Source: Nitrospirota bacterium
Lineage (GTDB): Bacteria > Nitrospirota > Nitrospiria > Nitrospirales > UBA8639
DNA: 14,203 nucleotides
Assembly: GCA_003228495.1 (NCBI GenBank)
Contig: QIDY01000240.1
Coordinates: 1-14,203, forward strand
Direction: 5' to 3'
The notes beneath the pieces are model-generated. The model searched no databases. It was not told the origin of the DNA and was given only the letters and a program-made list of their open reading frames with translations. The translations under genes were made by a program, and so were the position numbers. Below, piece by piece: positions 1 to 5,541 of the stretch. Position 1 is the first letter of the stretch; every line of letters starts with the position of its first letter.

Positions 1-130
1 GGAAGGGTAAAGCGCATTGATGCGAAGAAAGTAGCTCGTGAAGACAAGGCTAGTGGAGGGACAAGGGTCGGCCATCTTTAACCTGTCCCATCCGCAATCA
101 ATCAAGGTCTACCTCACCATCAATCATTTA

Positions 131-173
131 CACCAAGAGCCTGACTCCGCACGGGGTTGGGCTTTGGTGTGTT
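131..173 (+). terminator. Terminator-like hairpin, possibly for a gene upstream of the window
   Basis: The arms 131-141 and 160-169 pair over ten base pairs if G137 is bulged out, leaving an 18-nt loop. Only a weak T-rich stretch follows. Its 3' arm and downstream bases (159-173) are identical over 15 nt to the 3' side of the hairpin at 1477-1513, which suggests the two are related elements. No gene that it would serve is visible in the window. Confidence 0.3.
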
Positions 174-341
174 ACTTCCCTAGTTTTATCTGGTTCCACC
201 TTCCAACCATCTCTATCAGTCCACGACTAGCTTTTTTTCATTGATTTTGGGACAGTGGCGGCATCCACAAGGATCTTTGGGGCTGTTTGATGCGCTCTCA
301 GAAAACCGATGCCCCGATTGAACCGAAACGCCCTACGGAAC

Positions 342-358
342 GACTCACGGTCTGAGTC
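342..358. promoter_or_regulatory. Perfect dyad upstream of the exported protein gene
   Basis: GACTCA at 342-347 and TGAGTC at 353-358 form a perfect inverted repeat with a 5-bp spacer, ending 50 bp before the ATG at 409. The size and position suit an operator for a dimeric regulator. No known consensus was recognised, so this is inference from symmetry and position. Confidence 0.3.
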
Positions 359-408
359 AAAGTTTTAGTCATCATGCCCATTATCTTTTTTTGCCGAAGG
401 AGGAAAAC

Positions 409-1383
409 ATGAGGGCCTTCCAATTCCTGAAATGCACACTGATGGTTCTCCCGTTCATCGTGACTACTTGGGGGGCACCCTCGGCACTGGCCAGTCCCAT
501 GGTGGACCTTGACCAAGCAGTGCATGTCACGACTGCGGATGGCGGAGATGTCGTACTTGGCGCGGGGTCGTATGTCGTGGAACCGGCGGAAGAATGGTTA
601 CGGATCACGCCTAGCGGAGGCACGCCGGTTGATGCTCTGTTGATCGAGACGCAAGTGGGACGTCATGAAGAAGCCCTGGAGGCTCCACTGGCGTTGTCAA
701 TGGCAGGAGAAAAGGCCGACACTCATTACCTGGTGCTGTTGCTTCCGGATGGCAAGCGGTTGGAAACAGTGGGCACCTATAGTGGGGTCCGGTCCAGAGG
801 GCGGTCGTTCTTCCTGACTCGTCAGCAATTACAGGCCATGATTGCGGCCAAACGGCGTGCCCAGCGCACAGAGTTTTCCACCCCATTATTTGGAGGAAGT
901 GGAGGCAACAGAACTTACAACCTTGATTGTGGGTCAAACAACGTCATGGTCGGGGCAATTTTTAAGGCTGGCTCATGGTTGGATGCACTCGGGATTATCT
1001 GTCAGCGGGTCAATCCACAAACCGGTGCGCTCGGACGTGAATTCACACGAGGGCCAGTGGGGGGCAGTGGAGGAACAGCTCGCATCAGACGGTGCAACCG
1101 AGGGAATGTGGTCACTGAGTTACGTGCTTTTTCCGGACAATTCATCAATGAGTTTAGCGTTTCTTGTGGTCGTTGGGTTCCCTCGAGAAAGGCCCCTGAC
1201 GCTGCTAGCGGCCAATGCTCCAGGGGAACGGACCAATGCTTACGCGTTGGAAAAAGTAGCCCCGGTAATGCGGTAAGTGACGTTTTTGAATGCCCCCCTG
1301 GGATGGTCGGCAAGGCGTTTCGGGGAAAGCGTGGGATCTATATCGACAGTGCCCGCTTTGTGTGTGACGCTTGGGATCGGTAG
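409..1383 (+). CDS. Exported protein with three C-X23-C repeats
   Basis: This 324-residue protein has a clear signal peptide (hydrophobic core about residues 8-22), with a likely cleavage after SALA at residue 28, so it should act outside the cytoplasm. The ATG at 409 is preferred over an in-frame TTG at 391 because AAGGAGG (397-403) sits 5 nt before it and inside the longer version. Residues 29-135 form a segment rich in beta-type residues (AGSYVVEP, LVLLLPDG, GVRSRG). I associate it with uncharacterised Nitrospira exported proteins, but from memory only. Residues 160-322 hold three related modules with cysteine pairs C174/C198, C229/C253 and C295/C319, each exactly 24 residues apart. The first two are preceded by GGSGG, which recalls jacalin-type lectin repeats. 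Two extra cysteines, C270 and C277, lie between modules 2 and 3. A binding or envelope role is possible, but no function can be assigned. Confidence 0.85.
   Translation: MRAFQFLKCTLMVLPFIVTTWGAPSALASPMVDLDQAVHVTTADGGDVVLGAGSYVVEPAEEWLRITPSGGTPVDALLIETQVGRHEEALEAPLALSMAGEKADTHYLVLLLPDGKRLETVGTYSGVRSRGRSFFLTRQQLQAMIAAKRRAQRTEFSTPLFGGSGGNRTYNLDCGSNNVMVGAIFKAGSWLDALGIICQRVNPQTGALGREFTRGPVGGSGGTARIRRCNRGNVVTELRAFSGQFINEFSVSCGRWVPSRKAPDAASGQCSRGTDQCLRVGKSSPGNAVSDVFECPPGMVGKAFRGKRGIYIDSARFVCDAWDR
886..1374 (+). repeat. Three protein-level repeats (C-X23-C modules)
   Basis: Module 1 covers residues 160-200 (886-1008), module 2 residues 216-256 (1054-1176) and module 3 residues 285-322 (1261-1374). 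Each has Cys, 23 residues, then Cys, with a hydrophobic residue or Gly before a central Gly and an aromatic-Leu/Ile-Asp/Asn triplet after it (SWLD, QFIN, IYID). The DNA copies are strongly diverged, so the duplication is old. Confidence 0.75.
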
Positions 1384-1718
1384 GATTCCGCCAGCAGCCA
1401 CTCTATTGGAAACAGCTAGCGAAGGGCACTAAGCAGATTCTTTTATTTTTTACTAATCAGAATTTGAGAATATCAGAAGCCTCACATCATCGAGTGTGGG
1501 GCTTTGGTGTGTTTGGGGTCTTTGTTAATGAAAGGTTGAGGGGGTAGGGGGCATCCATTGGAACATGTGGAAGATGGGATCGCATGAGTTGTTTGACCAT
1601 ACGGGATGAATGAATGGAAAGGACAAGATGAATAGGTATCAAGTCTGTGAAATTCACCCCCTTGATTTGGGTTTTTGTGGTCTTTGGCACATTTTATGGA
1701 AAGAAAGAACCAGCACCG
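1384..1718. other. Intergenic region between convergent genes
   Basis: This gap lies between the stop of the exported protein gene and the stop of the cold-shock/DUF1294 gene. It contains one terminator-like hairpin near 1477-1513. Open frames of 67 and 76 codons cross it on the two strands. They have no ribosome binding site or family resemblance and are judged spurious. Confidence 0.5.
1477..1513 (+). terminator. Probable terminator of the exported protein gene
   Basis: AAGCCTCACA (1477-1486) pairs with TGTGGGGCTT (1495-1504) over ten positions with one G-T wobble and an 8-nt loop. A modest T/G-rich tail follows rather than a clean T run. It lies about 95 bp past the stop codon at 1383. 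Its 3' side matches 15 nt of the hairpin at 131-173. Confidence 0.45.
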
Positions 1719-2321
1719 CTAGTGCCATGGAAATACGTACAGAATAATCATCTGTACAATAACAATAACCCAATATACGATCTGGAAGGATTTTTTCATT
1801 GTTTTATGACGAAAAACCATTTGGCCTACAAGTCCTCCAGGAGCCGCTCCACAAATTGCAAGACTGTGAAGTATTGATTCAGGGATGCGAAAATAGGATG
1901 ACCGTGAAAATTTCTTGTCGTAACCATAGAAAAAAAATGTTAGGAGATTGATGGACAAAAAATAGGACCAGACAATGTTCAATCCTTGGTAATACGAGAT
2001 AAACGTCATCAGACCGGTCCCCAGAATTCCGAGTATTCCAAATACAGTGTGGGGAGATTTTGCCATTTTCCCGGGGATGACATTAATTGCCAACAAACCC
2101 TTACGTGTCTTTTTGGTGTCGAACATCACCTTTTGTCCCACAGCCAGAACTTGTCGATCAGGGATGTTCCGCACATGAACAAACACGTCTTTGGAGAAAG
2201 CCTTTGACCAGATAAACCCAAAACCATGTGGCTCATTAAAATGGACGACGACCCCTTCCATCTTTATCGACAAACCTGTCGAGTCCTGTTGACCTAAACC
2301 CGTGCGCATTGCCTTTTTCAT
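1719..2321 (-). CDS. Cold-shock domain protein fused to DUF1294 membrane domain
   Basis: This 200-residue protein has two parts. Residues 21-84 are a cold-shock domain with RNP1-like HGFGFI (32-37) and RNP2-like DVFVHV (45-50), expected to bind single-stranded nucleic acid. Residues about 92-196 are a DUF1294 domain with hydrophobic helices near 92-110, 115-131 and 181-197. They carry the family's conserved polar residues: Asn125, Asp135-Lys136, RIPE 145-148, His152 and RHKT 171-174. This fusion is known in many bacteria and its function is unknown; a membrane-anchored RNA chaperone is a guess. The start is uncertain: no strong Shine-Dalgarno precedes the ATG at 2321, and ATG codons at residues 5 and 21 are in frame. 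It stands alone between convergent and same-strand neighbours with long gaps, so it is probably monocistronic. Confidence 0.85.
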   Translation of the reverse strand: MKKAMRTGLGQQDSTGLSIKMEGVVVHFNEPHGFGFIWSKAFSKDVFVHVRNIPDRQVLAVGQKVMFDTKKTRKGLLAINVIPGKMAKSPHTVFGILGILGTGLMTFISYYQGLNIVWSYFLSINLLTFFFYGYDKKFSRSSYFRIPESILHSLAICGAAPGGLVGQMVFRHKTMKKSFQIVYWVIVIVQMIILYVFPWH

Positions 2322-2347
2322 GGCTCTGGTTCCAATTTGGAATGAGA

Positions 2348-2375
2348 AAGGCCAAAGGCGAAAATTATTGGCCTT
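2348..2375. repeat. Hairpin just upstream of the cold-shock/DUF1294 gene
   Basis: AAGGCCAA (2348-2355) and TTGGCCTT (2368-2375) are perfect inverted repeats around a 12-nt loop, ending 27 bp before the minus-strand start. A second dyad (TTCCAA, one base, TTGGAA, 2330-2342) lies between it and the start. They could be leader structure or operator sites. Confidence 0.4.
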
Positions 2376-2583
2376 ATAGGAATCGGGGTGAAACGATGTT
2401 CTTTTCCCCTAAAATCATATCGGTTTATTTTGTTGGGAGGTGTAGCAAAAAAACATTTTCGGGGTCCCCCGCATTTTCAACCAATTTTAGTCATAACTGA
2501 AATGACTGCCCATTCTAAACCTTTCGCCTGGAAGAGAATCCATTGATATTTAGTTGACACCCCCTTTTCTGAACAAGCTGACG

Positions 2584-2640
2584 GGGGCCGCTGCACTTAG
2601 GCTCCGCCCGGCCCCTCGCCTCTATTATTAAGAAATAGAG
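2584..2640. repeat. GC-rich hairpin followed by an AT-rich hairpin
   Basis: GGGGCCG (2584-2590) pairs with CGGCCCC (2609-2615) around an 18-nt loop. Directly after it CTCTATT (2620-2626) pairs with AATAGAG (2634-2640). The GC-rich island stands out sharply from the AT-rich surroundings. There is no T run on either side to make it a standard terminator. Confidence 0.4.
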
Positions 2641-2695
2641 TATAGGAAATATATTGGATAAAAAAATTGATTGGCTTCTAATCTGGGGTGGTCTT

Positions 2696-2743
2696 AATAC
2701 TCATTGACCTACACTCTTATACAACCACTTTGATATGAGTATT
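2696..2743. repeat. 9-bp perfect inverted repeat with 30-nt spacer
   Basis: AATACTCAT (2696-2704) and ATGAGTATT (2735-2743) are exact reverse complements. The spacer contains ACCAC (2724-2728), complementary to GTGGT (2688-2692) outside the left arm, so an interlocked fold is possible. Function unknown. Confidence 0.35.
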
Positions 2744-2867
2744 TATACGTAGTTTCATCTTTCTGGAAAATTTTTTCACACGCCTTGTAACGCAAGTGTT
2801 GAAGATTGGTTTTTTTTAACCCCACTCCCCTTTGGCTTTGCACAGAGAGGGAATGTTGAAAAAAGCT

Positions 2868-3827
2868 TTAGAAGGCAGGAACGGGTTCTGAAGTTTCGGT
2901 CGGTGCAGATTCGTTAATCGTCTGGTCGAGGAGATCTAACACTTTTTGAATTTCTGTGGGCTTTCCAAGGCTAACCTGGAAAAACGCCGACATGTCAGGA
3001 ATGCCTTCACTAATTTTCTTGGCCACTTCCACGACGCCCTCGGAATCGATTTGTAAGAGTTCCTGAGACAAGTCAATGGCGGTTTGAATAGCTGTCTCAG
3101 GCTGGGGATGGCACCACATATCCGCTAAGCGACCGGACAACGCCACACACATAATGGTTAACCGGGAGGCTTCATCCTCAAACGAGGCAAGGGATGGGTT
3201 ATGACTGCCACGAACCGCTTCTCGTAACACTTCGGGCAATTCCCAGGTTTCGGCCAACCATGCCCCAATCTCACAATGATCGGTTTTCCACCGACCTTGT
3301 TCCAGCTCCTCAAGCGCCTGATGGTCCTGATTAGCTTTTCGGTACAGCACACCATATTCATTGCCAAACGCCTCACTCATGACCAAGACCCCCAGGTCTT
3401 GTAACAGACCTGCTAAGAAAATCTCTTCTTCATTGGTGACTCGAGCACGCTTGGCTAAGATTTTCGCGGCTAAACTTGCCAAAATACACCGGTGCCAAAA
3501 ATGGGTATGGTCGAAGGCCCCTCCCCCCTTTTTTCGCAGATCCCGGTACAAGGAAAAACAGAAGGCTAACGTGGCAATGGAATTCATGCCCAATAGCGTC
3601 ACGGCATGCGTGACCGTCGCCACCCTATGCCGACTTCCTCCATAAAAACTGGAATTGGCGACATTCAAGAGCTTCGCCACAAAAGACGGGTCTTTGCTGA
3701 TGACCTCGCCAACTTGTTGCGCATTGGCCTTATCGTCCCGACACATTTGCAAAACCTGCAGTGGCAACGCCGGGATTGCCGGAAGAGTTTTACAATTTTT
3801 AATGCGTTGGAGTATCTGCGGATCCAT
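2868..3827 (-). CDS. HDOD-domain protein
   Basis: This 319-residue cytoplasmic protein matches the HDOD family (HD-related output domain). The domain spans about residues 12-210, starting with the typical LPAIPALPLQVLQM segment, then ISKDPSFVAKLLNVANSSFYG (43-63) and THAVTLLGMNSIATLAF (73-89). The catalytic His-Asp of true HD hydrolases is replaced by QDLG (143-146), with His184 and His209 retained downstream, so phosphohydrolase activity is doubtful. HDOD proteins are usually signalling outputs linked to cyclic-di-GMP, motility or stress. This one has no fused receiver, EAL or GGDEF domain. The C-terminal 100 residues are helical with a polar Glu/Pro/Thr tail. The ATG at 3827 is the earliest in-frame start and has only a weak purine stretch before it. 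A 13-nt direct repeat about 90-130 bp upstream may be an operator. It appears monocistronic, and its partner is not identifiable from context. Confidence 0.88.
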   Translation of the reverse strand: MDPQILQRIKNCKTLPAIPALPLQVLQMCRDDKANAQQVGEVISKDPSFVAKLLNVANSSFYGGSRHRVATVTHAVTLLGMNSIATLAFCFSLYRDLRKKGGGAFDHTHFWHRCILASLAAKILAKRARVTNEEEIFLAGLLQDLGVLVMSEAFGNEYGVLYRKANQDHQALEELEQGRWKTDHCEIGAWLAETWELPEVLREAVRGSHNPSLASFEDEASRLTIMCVALSGRLADMWCHPQPETAIQTAIDLSQELLQIDSEGVVEVAKKISEGIPDMSAFFQVSLGKPTEIQKVLDLLDQTINESAPTETSEPVPAF

Positions 3828-4146
3828 GCTTGGTCAATTCTTTCTTGGCTATCTTGTAGTGCTCAGGCAGGTTCGTTCAAATTGGGAAAGTCAATCTTCA
3901 GCTAAGGAAGCCTCATTCTCACAAGACTGTACTGATTTTATCGGATCTTACAAGACTGACTTGAGGAAGGAACAACACCTGACAGGAAGTATTGGCAACT
4001 TCATGCAAAACTGTGAATTTTCGCTATGAAAATACGCGGGAAACCCTTTCAGCCTCTGGTCCATGGAGTGAGAAGTAAGAAGCAAAAGAAGTCGCAACAG
4101 TAAGACCCTTCTTCTTTCTCACTCTGGACTCTTCTCTTCTACCTTC
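3828..4146. other. Intergenic region between HDOD gene and miaB
   Basis: This 319-nt gap contains the HDOD promoter side (left) and the miaB 3' end (right). A 13-nt direct repeat sits at 3917-3958. An inverted pair of degenerate heptad arrays occupies 4066 to the miaB end. No gene or RNA gene is recognised. Confidence 0.5.
3917..3958. repeat. Direct repeat upstream of the HDOD gene
   Basis: TCTCACAAGACTG (3917-3929) and TCTTACAAGACTG (3946-3958) agree at 12 of 13 positions, 29 bp apart start to start. They lie 90-131 bp before the HDOD start, where tandem activator or repressor sites are plausible. The regulator is unknown. Confidence 0.4.
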
Positions 4147-4157
4147 TCACTTTTCAC
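4066..4157. repeat. Inverted pair of degenerate heptanucleotide arrays
   Basis: On the minus strand, 4157-4109 reads as seven consecutive heptads around GTGAGAA: GTGAAAA, GTGAGAA, GGTAGAA, GAGAAGA, GTCCAGA, GTGAGAA, AGAAGAA. On the plus strand the opposite arm begins GTGAGAA, GTAAGAA (4068-4081) and degenerates after that. The arms 4066-4082 and 4108-4124 pair at 15 of 17 positions around a 25-nt loop. The array runs into the 3' end of miaB and provides its TGA stop. Without a T run it is a poor intrinsic terminator. Heptanucleotide arrays of this style are known as STRR sequences in cyanobacteria. Confidence 0.6.
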
Positions 4158-5541
4158 TTCCCCCGCCGCCCCTCGTGACGATCCCGTAGAGAGTCGAAGG
4201 GGTCGCATCTTGGATGAAGATAGAGGCGAGATCTCCAGGAGCCCGCGTGAGGTCATCCTTCGACCAAACGACCGTGACATTGTGTTCAGTGTGACCCATC
4301 CATTGCTGATCGGACTTTTTGGAGTTCCCTTCGATCATGACTTCAACCTCGGTGCCCAGCAAGGCTTGATTTTTGTAAAGGGAAATTTCTTTTTGTAATT
4401 CAATGAGTCTGTTCGTCCGATATCCCTTCACCTGGTCAGGGATATCATCGGGATATTTTCTGGCCGCAATGGTATGTTTGCGTTCTGAATATTTAAACAC
4501 AAAAGCCGCTTGGTATTGCATCTCTTTCACAAGATCATAGGTATCTTGAAACTCTTCATCCGTTTCCCCACAAAATCCACAGATCAGATCGGTCGTCAAC
4601 ACAATCGGTCCTTTATTCCGGATGGCTTCTACGAGTGTGAGATACTCTCGACGGGTATAACACCGCCCCATGCGTTCCAACATGCGATCGTTTCCTGATT
4701 GCAGCGGCAAGTGAATTTGATTGCAAATAGTGGAATGTTGGGCCACTGCTTCAAGCAACGCCGGTGGAAAATCTTTGGGATGTGGCGAGGTAAATCGTAC
4801 GCGTTGAATACCCGGCACATCAGCGACCCCAACAAGCAGCCGGGCAAAATCCCATCCACTGGATCGATAGGAATTCACATTTTGTCCTAGCAAGGTAATT
4901 TGTCGGACCCCTTGGCTGGCAAGCAGTTGTGTTTCTTCAAGAATACCTTCCGGCTCCCGCGAACGTTCACGGCCTCGCGTATAAGGCACCACACAGAATG
5001 AACAAAAATTATCACACCCTCGCATGACGGCAATCCAGCCGTTCACCCCACCAGTACGATCCGGAACGATTTGGGCATAGGTTTCATATTCGGACAAATC
5101 TACCGCTAACCCCTGTCGTTGAGATTCCAACGCTTCGGTGAGCAAGTCAGGCAAGCGCCGGTACGCATCAGGGCCGACAAGGACGTCAATCCACGATCGT
5201 GTATCCAGCAATTCTTGCTTCAGATTCTGGGCCATACAGCCTAAGACCCCGATCACCAGCCCCCGCTCTTGTTTCCTGGTTTTATAACGAGCCAAATGTC
5301 CATAGAGTCGATTATGCGCATTTTCCCGAATGGCACAGGTATTAAACAAAATAACGTCGGCTTCTTCATCCTCCAAGGTAAATTGAAACCCACGCGCTTT
5401 CATGATCGACCGGACCAATTCGGTGTCATATTCGTTCATCTGACACCCAAAGGTTTCAATATAGACGTGATACCCGCTCTTCGCCGTCGAAGACGCCCAG
5501 GATTTTAGATTTTCAGGGAAGAGTAAGGGCGTACTGCTCAT
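4147..5541 (-). CDS. miaB: MiaB, tRNA-2-methylthio-N6-isopentenyladenosine37 synthase
   Basis: This 464-residue radical-SAM methylthiotransferase adds the methylthio group at C2 of i6A37 in tRNAs reading UNN codons. The N-terminal UPF0004 domain carries the auxiliary cluster cysteines C33 (TFGCQMN), C69 (FNTCA) and C102 (LGCMAQ). The radical-SAM cluster is C176, C180, C183 (RGCDNFCSFC). A C-terminal TRAM domain (about 392-457) should bind tRNA. The QMNEYD motif after C33 favours MiaB over MtaB or RimO. Two normally conserved stretches are altered: the family's GFPGET is GFCGET (322-327), adding a cysteine, and RPGT is RKHT (354-357). The start overlaps the mtaB stop in an ATGA, with AGGAAGGG just upstream, so translation is probably coupled. 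The last residues (GGGGSEK) run into a heptad repeat. Specificity is inferred from motifs. Confidence 0.92.
   Translation of the reverse strand: MSSTPLLFPENLKSWASSTAKSGYHVYIETFGCQMNEYDTELVRSIMKARGFQFTLEDEEADVILFNTCAIRENAHNRLYGHLARYKTRKQERGLVIGVLGCMAQNLKQELLDTRSWIDVLVGPDAYRRLPDLLTEALESQRQGLAVDLSEYETYAQIVPDRTGGVNGWIAVMRGCDNFCSFCVVPYTRGRERSREPEGILEETQLLASQGVRQITLLGQNVNSYRSSGWDFARLLVGVADVPGIQRVRFTSPHPKDFPPALLEAVAQHSTICNQIHLPLQSGNDRMLERMGRCYTRREYLTLVEAIRNKGPIVLTTDLICGFCGETDEEFQDTYDLVKEMQYQAAFVFKYSERKHTIAARKYPDDIPDQVKGYRTNRLIELQKEISLYKNQALLGTEVEVMIEGNSKKSDQQWMGHTEHNVTVVWSKDDLTRAPGDLASIFIQDATPSTLYGIVTRGGGGSEK

Larger units (their letters stand above)
1..408. other. Non-coding region upstream of the exported protein gene
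   Basis: I see no convincing gene here. A 68-codon open frame at 38-244 lacks a ribosome binding site and resembles no family I know. The stretch holds a terminator-like hairpin at 131-169 and a 17-nt dyad at 342-358. The dyad lies about 50 bp ahead of the ATG at 409, where a promoter or operator would be expected. I could not pick out a convincing -35/-10 pair. Confidence 0.5.
2322..2867. other. 546-nt AT-rich gap with several hairpins
   Basis: No gene is supported here. From left to right the gap holds a 13-nt dyad (2330-2342), an 8-bp hairpin (2348-2375), a TTGACA without a convincing -10 (2554-2559), a GC-rich hairpin (2584-2615), a 7-bp AT-rich hairpin (2620-2640) and a 9-bp inverted repeat with a 30-nt spacer (2696-2743). 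The stretch must contain the promoter of the cold-shock/DUF1294 gene on the minus strand and the 3' end of the HDOD transcript, but neither can be pinned down. Confidence 0.5.

Noticed and set aside
38..244. 68-codon open frame near the left edge
   Set aside because: No Shine-Dalgarno, no recognisable family, and it runs across a terminator-like hairpin.
611..937. Minus-strand open frame within the exported protein gene
   Set aside because: It is antisense to a well-supported gene with a signal peptide and ribosome binding site, and its product shows no family features.
1487..1877. Open frames of 67 (minus) and 76 (plus) codons between and into convergent genes
   Set aside because: Low-complexity composition, no ribosome binding site, and the second overlaps the conserved DUF1294 coding region.
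2554..2587. TTGACA in the gap upstream of the cold-shock gene
   Set aside because: No -10-like hexamer at 15-19 bp on that strand, and it points away from the minus-strand gene.
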